A stretch of DNA of 64,000 bases, from the NCBI GenBank assembly GCA_016191165.1, contig JACPPF010000178.1, forward strand, positions 47,728-111,727. Reading direction: 5' to 3'. The number at the start of each line of letters is the position of its first letter. The first letter of the stretch is position 1. The notes beneath the pieces were generated by a model. It did not search any database. It was given only the letters and a program-made list of their open reading frames with translations, and had not been told where the DNA came from. Below are positions 45,565 through 55,003 of the stretch, in pieces. Origin of the DNA: Planctomycetota bacterium (lineage in GTDB: Bacteria > Planctomycetota > Planctomycetia > Gemmatales > Gemmataceae). Made by a program: the position numbers and the translations under genes.

Positions 45565-45886
45565 GAAACCGGTCCACGATAGTGTTTGCTTTCATTGCCA
45601 GCAGCGCGTCGAAAAGTATTTGAAAGCCTTGTTGGAAGAAATCGGACAGCATGTTCCAAAGATCCACGATCTCGACGGCTTGTTGAACGACCTCGTTGTC
45701 CACCATCCCCAGCTGCGTTCCCTGCGCCGAGGATGCCTATTCCTATCGGACTTCGCCGTGAACGCCCGCTACCCCGGTGACGACGCGACCAAACGCCAGG
45801 CAGTCGCAGCGATGCGGTGGGCAACGAAGGTACGCGCCGCGGCACGCCAACTCCTGAATATACGCGAGCGCCGGCGAAAACAATAG
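45488..45886 (+). CDS. HEPN-domain protein of a MNT/HEPN module
   Basis: A 132-residue helical protein with the hallmark VCFHCQQRVEKYLKALLEEI helix and an IHDLDGLLNDLV segment. An Arg-x6-His (NRQSKKPVH, residues 23-30) is present, but whether it is the RNase motif is unclear because it is not in the usual place. It overlaps the nucleotidyltransferase gene, so the two are co-translated. Toxin or RNase activity is by family analogy only. Confidence 0.88.
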   Translation: MKKTTRAWIRKAEEDFLVAGQNRQSKKPVHDSVCFHCQQRVEKYLKALLEEIGQHVPKIHDLDGLLNDLVVHHPQLRSLRRGCLFLSDFAVNARYPGDDATKRQAVAAMRWATKVRAAARQLLNIRERRRKQ

Positions 45887-45933
45887 GCTGACCTCATCGC
45901 TCTACCTGAACGTCCAACATTGTGGAGTTTCCA

Positions 45934-47106
45934 ATGCACCGGGTCCTTTTTGGCTTCCTGCTCATTCTGCCCAATTCAGCCGCGGCGCAAACGCCTGGCG
46001 AGCGATACAAGACCCTCGTCAAGGAATTCACCACCGCCCACGAGGCGTACAGCAAGCGCCTGCAAGCCGCCGCTACCGTGGCCGAGCAGGGCAAGCTGTT
46101 TCGTGAGGCGAACCCGCAGCCCGCGTTCGCGTTGCGCTTTCTTGAGTTGGCGACGAAACACCCGAACGATCCGATTGCTTTCAAAAGCTTGACCTGGGTG
46201 GTTGAAAATGCCGAGTTCGGACCGGCGGCCGAGAAGCCGTATGCTCAGGCGGTTGCCCTTCTGGCATCCAAATATGCCGATCACAACGACGCGGAGTCGC
46301 TCTTCGAGCGCATGGCCAATTCCCCCTTCGCGGCGGCCGGCACTTACCTGCGGGCTGTCTTTGACAGGCACTCCAGGGCGGCGGTCCGCGGACGCGCGGG
46401 GTTTCACCTGGCCTTGCATTTCAAGAACTACGGCGACACCATCGAGCAACTCCGCCTTCAACCTCACGCGCTCAAGAACACCGAAGTCTTCCTTGGCCAG
46501 GATTTGCTCAAGCGCTTTCTCGATGCCGATACCGCCGGCCTGCGCCGCCAGGCGGAGGCCGCATTGGAACGCGTGCGCAAAGACCATGCCTTCGTCAGCT
46601 ATGTGCGCAATAACAAGCGCAGCACGCTCGGCAAGGCGGCCGACGCGGAGCTTTTCGAGTTGCGCCATCTCGTCGTTGGCAAAACGCCGCCGGACCTCGA
46701 GGGCGAGGATACCGACGGCAAGAAATTCAAACTCAGCGAATACCGCGGCAAAGTGGTGGTGATCGTTTTCTGGGGCTTCTGGTGAACGCACTGCCGGGCC
46801 ATGTTCCCGCACGAGCGGTCGCTCGTCAAACGGCTTCAAGGTCAACCGTTCGCCCTGGTGGGTGTCAACAGCGACGGGGGTCGTGAAAAGCTCAAGGCCA
46901 TGCTGGACAAGGAACGCATCACCTGGCGGTCCTTCTGGGACGGCGGCGACACCGATGGGCCCATCGCCACGCGCTGGAACGTCCTGGGCTGGCCCGCCGT
47001 GTATGTCCTCGACGCCAAGGGTGCGATCCGCTATCGGCACGTTCGCGGCGAAACGCTCGACCGCGTGGTTGATGAGTTGATGACAGAAGCGAAAAAGAGC
47101 CGATAA
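45934..47106 (+). CDS. TlpA-type exported redoxin, probable selenoprotein (TGA at the first redox cysteine)
   Basis: The frame runs from ATG 45934 (GGAG site; signal LFGFLLILPNSAAAQ) to TGA at 46783-46785, then continues in the same phase for 106 codons to TAA at 47106. Upstream of the TGA lies DTDGKKFKLSEYRGKVVVIV then FWGFW; downstream THCRAMFPHERSLVKRL, VGVNSDGGREKLKAML and WNVLGWPAVYVLDAKG. In TlpA/ResA-type proteins this place reads WCxxC. Here it is W-TGA-T-H-C, so the TGA falls exactly on the first catalytic Cys and residue 284 would be selenocysteine with resolving Cys287. A SECIS-like hairpin follows. Total length is 390 residues. A nonsense mutation is the alternative. Confidence 0.8.
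46783..46826 (+). promoter_or_regulatory. Candidate bacterial SECIS element after TGA
   Basis: A six-base-pair stem, ACGAGC (46811-46816) with GCTCGT (46821-46826), presents a GGUC tetraloop (46817-46820). The loop starts 31 nt after the UGA. Bacterial SECIS elements need a short stem-loop in the coding region 16-37 nt after UGA with a G among the first two loop bases; the E. coli fdhF loop also contains GGUC. The match is good, but the stem also encodes ERS of a conserved protein segment, so chance is possible. Confidence 0.6.
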
Positions 47107-47224
47107 AAACCGGAGTCAATCCCGACTTTCCTGATGGACACGCTCATCGACATCGTGTAGACTCTTGAGATAAAGCACACGGCCCGGGAATGACACTCCT
47201 TGGGCTGCCAACCGGGGGGATTCC

Positions 47225-48649
47225 ATGAGCAAATCACAACAACAGGCCAGGTTGCTTTCGCGACGCCAGCTCCTTCAGGCCGGGGGCGTCGGCGCCCTGG
47301 CGATGGCGGCGCCGGGCATGGTCGCTGCCAGCGTGGACGCCACGCGCGGCCTGCGCGGCCAGGCGGCCGAGCGGTCGGTCATCTTCGTCCTCCTGTGCGG
47401 CGGACCAAGCCACCTGGATACCTGGGATCTCAAGCCGGAAGCACCCGACAACATTCGCGGCCCCTATCGGCCCGCGGCGTCGCGCGTCCCCGGCATGCGC
47501 ATCAGCGAGTTGAACACGCGCCTTGCCACCATGACGGACCAGTTCACCCTGATCCGTTCGATGACGCATGTGGGCAACATCAGCAACCACTTTGACGCGA
47601 TGCACCACCTCCTGAGCGGCCAGGCCGGCGCTCCGCCCGATTCGCCCTACCTGGGCTCGATCATGGCGCGGCTGCGCCCGAGCGAACGCACCATCGCCAA
47701 CTATGTCTGGCTGATCCGCTGCGTTGGCGATCCCGTCTTCTGCGCGCCCAACATCGGCTCGGGCGGGCATCTCGGCGCTCAGTATCAGCCGCTTTTCGTC
47801 GGTAACGCAAATAACCACCCGGCCATGCCATCGTTCCGCGCTCCCGAAGAATTGCAACCCGCGGTCGAGCCCGCACGCTTGCAACAGCGCCGCCGACTGC
47901 TAAGCTCGGTCGAACAACCGGGCCGTTCGCGCAGCTCGGCCAACGACGATCGCACGACGCGCGACTGGGACAACCTGCAGCATCGCGCCATGGAGATGGC
48001 CAACGGCCCCGGCGGGCGCGAGGTGTTCGACCTGCGCCACGAAACCACCGCCACGCGCGACCGCTACGGCATGCACCCCCTGGGCCAAAACCTGCTGCTG
48101 GCGCGCCGGCTCGTCGAGTCGGGCGTCAACTTCGTCACCGTCAACGGCTGGACCGGCTCCGCCCCAGGCCAGGCCGGCGGCGGACCGCCCGCCTCCTCCT
48201 GGGACATGCACGGCAGCGAGATGGGCATGGGCAACGCCTTCGGCACCGGTTCCTACGGCATGGGCTGGTGCTTGCCATGCCTCGATCAAGGACTCTCCGC
48301 TCTCCTCACCGACCTGCGCGACCGCGGACTTCTGGAGCGCACCCTCGTCGTCACCATGGGCGAGTTTGGCCGCACGCCCAGGATCAACCAGCCCGATCGC
48401 CTGCCGGGCCGACAGCACTGGCCGAACTGCTGGTCGGCGATTCTCGCGGGCGGCGGCATCCGCGGCGGGGCCGTCTACGGCGAAACCGACCGCATCGCCG
48501 CCTACGTCAAGGACCGCCCCGTTCGCGTCCAGGACCTCGGCGCCACCATCTACCACTCGCTCGGCATCGCCCCCGAAACCCGCCTGGGCCGCGATGGCTT
48601 CACCCGCCCGGTCTCCACGGGGCAGCCGTTGCTCGATTTGTTTGGCTGA
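47225..48649 (+). CDS. DUF1501 family protein, Tat-type signal
   Basis: A 474-residue protein starting with LLSRRQLLQAGGVGALAMAA, a twin-arginine-type signal. Family features are VIFVLLCGGPSHLDTWDLKP, FDAMHHLLSG and TLVVTMGEFGRTPRINQPDR, with AILAGGGIRGGAVYGETD near the end. DUF1501 proteins are sulfatase-like in fold, are found mainly in planctomycetes, and usually pair with PSD1-type cytochromes. No such partner is adjacent here. The function is undetermined. Confidence 0.93.
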   Translation: MSKSQQQARLLSRRQLLQAGGVGALAMAAPGMVAASVDATRGLRGQAAERSVIFVLLCGGPSHLDTWDLKPEAPDNIRGPYRPAASRVPGMRISELNTRLATMTDQFTLIRSMTHVGNISNHFDAMHHLLSGQAGAPPDSPYLGSIMARLRPSERTIANYVWLIRCVGDPVFCAPNIGSGGHLGAQYQPLFVGNANNHPAMPSFRAPEELQPAVEPARLQQRRRLLSSVEQPGRSRSSANDDRTTRDWDNLQHRAMEMANGPGGREVFDLRHETTATRDRYGMHPLGQNLLLARRLVESGVNFVTVNGWTGSAPGQAGGGPPASSWDMHGSEMGMGNAFGTGSYGMGWCLPCLDQGLSALLTDLRDRGLLERTLVVTMGEFGRTPRINQPDRLPGRQHWPNCWSAILAGGGIRGGAVYGETDRIAAYVKDRPVRVQDLGATIYHSLGIAPETRLGRDGFTRPVSTGQPLLDLFG

Positions 48650-49223
48650 TATGCAATTCCCTGGGAGGGGATGTGAAAAGTCCCCTCCCCGCCATAACTT
48701 TCAAACTGGCCAAACGTTGCAGCGTTTTTTTTGAGGACTATTCGGCCTGGTTCAAGTGAAAGTCACAGCGAGAGGCCGGGCTTGTCCCGGCGGTTCATCC
48801 CGATCCGCCTTGGTTCACCGCCGGGACAAGCCCGGCGGCTCGCGGATTGTTTGTTACCCTAAATTCGATCGATTTGAACCAGGCCGACTATTCGGCGTGT
48901 TTCAAAAGGCGCCGGGATCGGGTAACCCGAGGATTGCCGAAAGAAGGCGAGCACGCCGTTGGTGACATCGACTGATGTGAGAAGTCCCCTTTGATCCATA
49001 ACCTACAAATTGGCAATACGTTACAGCGTTTTTTTTGAGGACTTCTCACGGGGCGCGGGGGGTATCCCAAACGGGAAGTTTGGGCAAGCCAGGTAGATTT
49101 GGATTGTCACCTCGGTTTGAACCAGACCGACTATTCACGGAACGAGGGGGGTATCCCGCCGGGGAAGATTGGGCAGGGCAGGAAGAATCGCTTCGAAACC
49201 TCGGCTTGAATCAGGGCAAAAAC
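48650..49223. repeat. Repeat-rich intergenic region
   Basis: Three structures fill these 574 bases. (1) Two 67-base direct copies, 48673-48739 and 48977-49043, share AAGTCCCCT and CAGCGTTTTTTTTGAGGACT. (2) A perfect 20-bp inverted repeat, 48775-48794 with 48817-48836 (GCCGGGCTTGTCCCGGCGGT), surrounds a 22-base loop. (3) Two diverged copies of a motif with GGGGGGTATCCC lie near 49057 and 49147. No coding frame is supported. The region borders the disrupted methyltransferase locus. Confidence 0.75.
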
Positions 49224-49724
49224 CTACTCTAACGTCGGTGCAGGCACGCAATCGGTCGTGATAAAGTCGGCCGCATCCTTCACGCACGGCGGCAAGCCGG
49301 GGCCGACGATCGGCGTGCCCGCTTTCTCGGCGGCGGCGAGGAGGTGATTCAACTCGAGCAGGAATGCCAGCACGTCGGCTTTCGCCTTCATGCCGTAAGC
49401 GGCGCGGACGGCGTCATCGAGTTCGCTGTGCAAATCGCGCAGCGGGTTCAGGCCGGGCACGTCCAGCGTGCGATACAGATCGCGCAGGCTCCAGTTGTTG
49501 TCGGCCATGACCTTGCGGCGAAAGGCCCGCAACTCCACCGCCGCCGCCGCGACCTTTTTCGCCTCGGCAAGCGTCGGCGCTTGCGGCCAGGGGAAGGTGT
49601 CGAAGACGGTGTCGGAGGTGTAGCGGAAATCGCCTTTGAGTGTCGAGCAGCGTGAAACGAACCACGCCCAATGGATGCCGGATTGCAGAATACTGCATTC
49701 AAGTTTTCGGAAAATGACTCCCAA
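49224..49724 (-). pseudogene. C-terminal remnant of a large DNA methyltransferase (type IIL/IIG or PglX-like)
   Basis: A 166-residue frame. From about residue 12 it reads ILQSGIHWAWFVSRCSTLKG then DFRYTSDTVFDTFPWPQAPT, the end of the target-recognition part of large class I N6-adenine methyltransferases. A helical tail follows (LRDLYRTLDVPGLNPLRDLH and so on). The methylase domain itself is missing. It lies 35 bases downstream of the OLD-like gene on the same strand; the matching N-terminal piece is on the other side of that gene. It is therefore a fragment of a broken gene. Confidence 0.8.
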
Positions 49725-49759
49725 CCCGTTGCTCGTCTTCCCGACTGGTCGATTTTTTC

Positions 49760-51556
49760 CTATTCCGGCGCCGATGTTCCCTCTTCGATGCCATCGGCAT
49801 CCGAAGGCGCAAGGTTGGCGTCGACATTGGGGACGCTGCCAGGCATTATGTCAGCGATGGCGTCAAGCGTTGCTCGGATATCCGGATGGATTTCTGCGGT
49901 TTGCATTTGCTTGGCCAACATGAAAAGGTCTCGCTTCGGCAAAGGCACCGATGTCTTGTTCAGGAGGTCGACGATGAAGTCGCTCGCCTTCAGGTCCCGC
50001 AGAGCTGGGATGTCCTGTAGAAAATCTATCCCCGCAGGAAAGTTGGCGGCGAATTCTCTATCAATAGTTTCGAGGCTTGGCGCATCGAACAATAGTGTTT
50101 CAGGATCGCCACGCACGAATCGCTTGAGCAAATCGGGAAGCAGGAGATAGTTCTCAATCTCATACCGTCCCCACTGACGTAAGCCCAATCCTGTCGGCAT
50201 ACCGCCCGGTACCACGTCAGCTTCGTCTCGATCTAACACGCAAAGTCCCTTGATGCCCGGCTTGGCCATCCTCAGGCATTGAAAGTGGCGCTTAGCCTCG
50301 TCCAAATTGCCTTTGCCTCGCAGAGGGACAACGTACGGAAATTGCAAAAACTGAAGACAGGGATGCTGCATTATCGTCGCCCATTCCCGCAGTATCTTGT
50401 GATCGGATTCGTCTTCGACATAGAGCACAGCCCCAACATGATCGGCCTGAACAAGGTCCAGCGCATTCAGACGGCGGAGCGCTTCCTGTAGACTCTGTTT
50501 CTCATTCGGGCGCACTAGGCGGCGAGGATTCTGTCCAATGAATGAGATAATCTGTTGAGGCTCAGCATCCTGGAGCAGAACCTCCGCATGAGTAGCAATG
50601 ATGAGCTGACATGAGCGTCGCTGGGCTACGCTTCGAAGTAGGTCAAAGATCTCCCGTTGCAAGATGAAGTGAAGATGAGCGTCAGGCTCATCAAGAAGGA
50701 GGACGGTTGTTGGCCTTGCGTGAAAGAAGGACAGGAGCAAGAGAACTTGGTGAAATCCGCTCCCGGCATTGGCAATATCCAGTTTGGGAGGGCGCGATCC
50801 CTGTATGGCTGGGTGCGATTTCGGTCGGTATTCACACACCACATAGGGACGCGCGTCCGAAAACTCGGGTGGCAGCAAGGTGCACTGGAAAAGTCGATCG
50901 ATATCAGCGTTCAACTCTTTCCACGGTGACCGCTGGGTTGATTTTTCGGAGGCTTCCCATATTTCCAGAAGCAGGTTTCTGACGATTTCGCCGGGCTTGC
51001 CTTCGCCTACCAGCTTGCTTTGAATTCCCAACGCGTGGCGTGGCTCCTGAGTGCCAATACCGGAAAACGCCGGCACATGGACGACGTTGACGGTCTTTGC
51101 GAACTGAGGAATGTCGTCTATCGGATCGGCCGCGTCTGGCCCCTTTACCGGACGGATATAAACAAGTTTTTCGTTGGCGTACATGAACTCCATGGTCAGC
51201 GATTCCTCAACGCGCTGACCCTTTGAGGAAACGACTTCGACATAGATTGGGGCTGTTTTGGGCTGTTTCTGGTTGGGAACGCGTTGAGCCGTGTGTCGGT
51301 TCAGCCAGAGAAGATTCATTTCCCGAAGGGGAAGGGCAGTGAATTCGTCGAGAACGACACTTATCCGTCTCTTGCCGCCGCTTTCCCCTCGTTCGGCAAT
51401 CCACCGTTTGAGGGCGAGATTCCACGCCGAGATCGCGTGCAGGAGTGTAGTCTTTCCTGAGTTGTTTGGACCAGCCAATAGGACTGGGCCGCCAGTCAGG
51501 TCAAAGACCTGATCGCCGAAACGCTTGAAACGAACCATGCGAACTCGGCTGATCAC
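49760..51556 (-). CDS. OLD-like ATPase with TOPRIM domain
   Basis: A 598-residue protein with a RecF/ABC-type ATPase: Walker A LLAGPNNSGKTTLLHAIS (residues about 25-40), signature-like LDIANAGSGFHQVLLLLSFF, and Walker B TVLLLDEPDAHLHFIL. It is followed by HAEVLL, then a TOPRIM domain with AVLYVEDESDHKILREWA and GLCVLDRDEADV. That architecture is the OLD family of nucleases linked to phage defence. The start is GTG at 51556 with GGAG upstream. No UvrD-like (Gabija GajB) or other partner gene is adjacent. It sits exactly between two pieces of a methyltransferase gene. Confidence 0.88.
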   Translation of the reverse strand: MISRVRMVRFKRFGDQVFDLTGGPVLLAGPNNSGKTTLLHAISAWNLALKRWIAERGESGGKRRISVVLDEFTALPLREMNLLWLNRHTAQRVPNQKQPKTAPIYVEVVSSKGQRVEESLTMEFMYANEKLVYIRPVKGPDAADPIDDIPQFAKTVNVVHVPAFSGIGTQEPRHALGIQSKLVGEGKPGEIVRNLLLEIWEASEKSTQRSPWKELNADIDRLFQCTLLPPEFSDARPYVVCEYRPKSHPAIQGSRPPKLDIANAGSGFHQVLLLLSFFHARPTTVLLLDEPDAHLHFILQREIFDLLRSVAQRRSCQLIIATHAEVLLQDAEPQQIISFIGQNPRRLVRPNEKQSLQEALRRLNALDLVQADHVGAVLYVEDESDHKILREWATIMQHPCLQFLQFPYVVPLRGKGNLDEAKRHFQCLRMAKPGIKGLCVLDRDEADVVPGGMPTGLGLRQWGRYEIENYLLLPDLLKRFVRGDPETLLFDAPSLETIDREFAANFPAGIDFLQDIPALRDLKASDFIVDLLNKTSVPLPKRDLFMLAKQMQTAEIHPDIRATLDAIADIMPGSVPNVDANLAPSDADGIEEGTSAPE

Positions 51557-51730
51557 GACGGTTAACTCCGGATGGGAAAAGAAGCCCGGGACGAGGTTAG
51601 GTTACGAGATAAGCTGTTGCTGGAAAGCCCTTTCGTTGCGGGAAAGCGTGCTTGGACACTCGTGTCGAATTGCCTTTCATTCAGATTAGGAAACGGGTCG
51701 AGCATCGTTTCCGTTTGTGCTTCGCGCCAG

Positions 51731-52642
51731 TCATGCCGACGACAAAACAACATCCAACTTCTGCCCGAATGCTTCGGGCGATTTGTGCAGCGTGGCTAGC
51801 GTCAACTCCATGACGGTGAGATCGACCGGCTCCACGATGTCGAACAGGCCGCCGTTGAAGTAATCGACCTCCTGGAAGCGTCCGCCTTGAGCGCGTTTCT
51901 TGTTGGCCATCTGCCGAAACAGGCCGCCCAGCAAGTCGTAGGAGCTGCCGCCCGGCTTGCGGCAATCGTTCAGGAGTTCCGTGAAGAAGCCGCGCGGCAA
52001 CAGCTCGATGTCCTCGGCGAAGAGCGCGACGACCGACTGGAGGACGAAACGCTGGGCCGTCTCGCGCGGGATCGGGTTCTTGTCGCGGGTGATCATCGAG
52101 TTGAAGGCGTCGGCGACTTTTTGGGCGGCCTTGCGCGTCACCTTGACGAGGTCGTTGTTGAACTGCGGTTCCTTCTCGATGGGGAAAAGGAAGTTGAGGG
52201 CCGTGTAGCGCGTGGCGAGGTCAAGGAGCGGAACGCGATCGACGGGATCGCTCATCTGGTAGTCGAAGTCATAAATCCAGAACTCGGCGAAGTTGCACAG
52301 GATGACGTAGCAGGCGCGGTCCTTGGTCAGATTGATCCAGTATTCGCGCGCTTGGAGGTAGTGCTTTTGCAGCTTCTCGCCGCGTTTTTTCATCTCGATG
52401 AGGACGCGGCGCGGCCAAACCAGATCAGCGAACTTGGTAGTCTTGCCGGGATGGACGCGGTATTCGAAGATGCCGCCGACCTCGATGCTGCCGGCGTGGC
52501 CGAAGGCTTGAAAGAGGCGGTCGAGGAAGATCTGCGCTTCGCCCTTTTCGTCCCCTTTGAGCCTGGCGGCGAAGGCGACGAAGTCCTTGATTTTTTGGGT
52601 GGTGAGGTGCATGGGCCATTTGTACCGCATCGGACGGGACAT
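51731..52642 (-). pseudogene. N-terminal remnant of the same large DNA methyltransferase
   Basis: A 303-residue frame with the N-terminal region of class I large methylases. It contains FLDRLFQAFGHAGSIEVGGI, FADLVWPRRVLIEMKKRGEK (a D/ExK nuclease-like motif), LCNFAEFWIYDFDYQ, QRFVLQSVVALFAEDIELLP and SSYDLLGGLFRQM, then YFNGGLFDIVEP. It stops just where the helical linker to the methylase domain should begin. The start is 52642 or an internal ATG at 52612. With the piece at 49224-49724 it forms the two ends of one gene whose middle is gone. Confidence 0.82.
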
Positions 52643-52723
52643 GCAAGCGAAAATACAACCGCCGATGAACCAGGCAGGGGCTGCGCCTGCCGCGTCCCAA
52701 TGAAAACCTGGAACGCGTCCAAG

Positions 52724-54019
<1,296 letters not shown>

Positions 54020-54216
54020 CGTGACTCCCAAAAATGCGAAACACATGAAGAATGTTGAGTAATATACGAGCCAATGATGAGAAAGCCCATTGGCCGAAAA
54101 GGAACCCTGGAACCCTCGCCGTCAAAAATCGCCCTGGCGTTTACTCGACGAGATGGTCTAAAATGGTAGCATATCCTCGCGAATTGGGATGGTCGCTCGA
54201 GTGCCGGAGGGTTGCC

Positions 54217-54525
54217 ATGAGTCTGGACGAATCGGTGGTAGAAGGAACGTTGAATGCGGACGGAACTTTGCACCTGGATCAAAAGCCGGACGTGAAGCCG
54301 GGACGCGTCCATGTGATTGTACAATCCGCCGCGGGAAATCCTCGCGGCGGGCGCCGTCTGGTCGAAGTCATGGAGGAAATCAAACGCGATCAGAAAGCAC
54401 GCGGCTACCGTGGGCGAACGATTGAAGAAATGCAAGCAAGCGAGAAGGCGCGAATCGAGGAGGAGGATGAATACCTGGTTCGTTGTCAGTCGCTGGGCGC
54501 GGCCCCCCAGTCAACGGAACGCTAA
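54217..54525 (+). CDS. Putative antitoxin of a PIN-toxin pair
   Basis: A 102-residue product from ATG 54217, which has GGAGG upstream. The N-terminal half (EGTLNADGTLHLDQKPDVKP) is a short beta segment and the rest is helical and charged (LVEVMEEIKRDQKARGYRGR, then IEEMQASEKARIEEEDEYL). It resembles the small antitoxins encoded ahead of PIN toxins in planctomycetes and cyanobacteria. The assignment rests mostly on the neighbour 14 bases downstream. Confidence 0.75.
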   Translation: MSLDESVVEGTLNADGTLHLDQKPDVKPGRVHVIVQSAAGNPRGGRRLVEVMEEIKRDQKARGYRGRTIEEMQASEKARIEEEDEYLVRCQSLGAAPQSTER

Positions 54526-54539
54526 AGGAGTAGGTTAGA

Positions 54540-54959
54540 GTGCTTACTTACCTTGATACATGCATTGTCATCTATTGGGTGGAGGGACCGCCTGAATTTG
54601 AGGCGCGAGCCAAGGCGCACCTTTCGGGTTTGCAAAAGGCGGGATACAAGTTCGCCGTGAGCGATTTGACGAAAATGGAATGCTGGGTCAAACCCCTCGG
54701 CATCGGGGATGGCGCCTTGTTGTTGGATTATCAAAAAGCCTTCCTGGCCGCGAACATCGCCAATCTTACTCTTTCAAGTTCAGTTTTTCTTCACGCGGCG
54801 GATATTCGCGGGCGAAGCAAGTACGCTACGGGAAAGAATTATTCATTCGTGGATTCGCTTCATCTTGCCGCCGCCATCGAAGCGGGTTGCGATCGATTTC
54901 TGAGCAATGACGCGCGGTTGCTAGGCTTTGGCGACATCGCGGTGGAAATCCTGCCGTGA
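54540..54959 (+). CDS. PIN-domain (VapC-like) toxin
   Basis: A 139-residue PIN nuclease starting at GTG 54540 with AAAGGAG upstream. The acidic residues are in LTYLDTCIVIYWVEG (Asp), DLTKMECWV (Glu), NYSFVDSLHLAAAIE (Asp) and FLSNDARL (Asp). PIN toxins cut RNA, commonly tRNA. The gene follows its putative antitoxin by 14 bases, the usual order. Confidence 0.92.
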   Translation: MLTYLDTCIVIYWVEGPPEFEARAKAHLSGLQKAGYKFAVSDLTKMECWVKPLGIGDGALLLDYQKAFLAANIANLTLSSSVFLHAADIRGRSKYATGKNYSFVDSLHLAAAIEAGCDRFLSNDARLLGFGDIAVEILP

Positions 54960-55003
54960 ATGAATGGCAATTAAAGCACGTCGTTCAAGAAGCCCAAAAT
55001 CTT

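Noticed and set aside
45130..45886. Classical VapBC or RelBE pair
   Set aside because: The GSx10DxD nucleotidyltransferase and the FHCQQRVEKYLKALL helix identify MNT/HEPN instead.
49760..51556. Gabija system
   Set aside because: The ATPase/TOPRIM layout is GajA-like, but no UvrD-like GajB gene follows; only a methyltransferase scar does.
51731..51733. TGA at the end of the methyltransferase N-terminal piece as selenocysteine
   Set aside because: The frame after it runs into further stops and lacks any protein-like continuation or redox motif.
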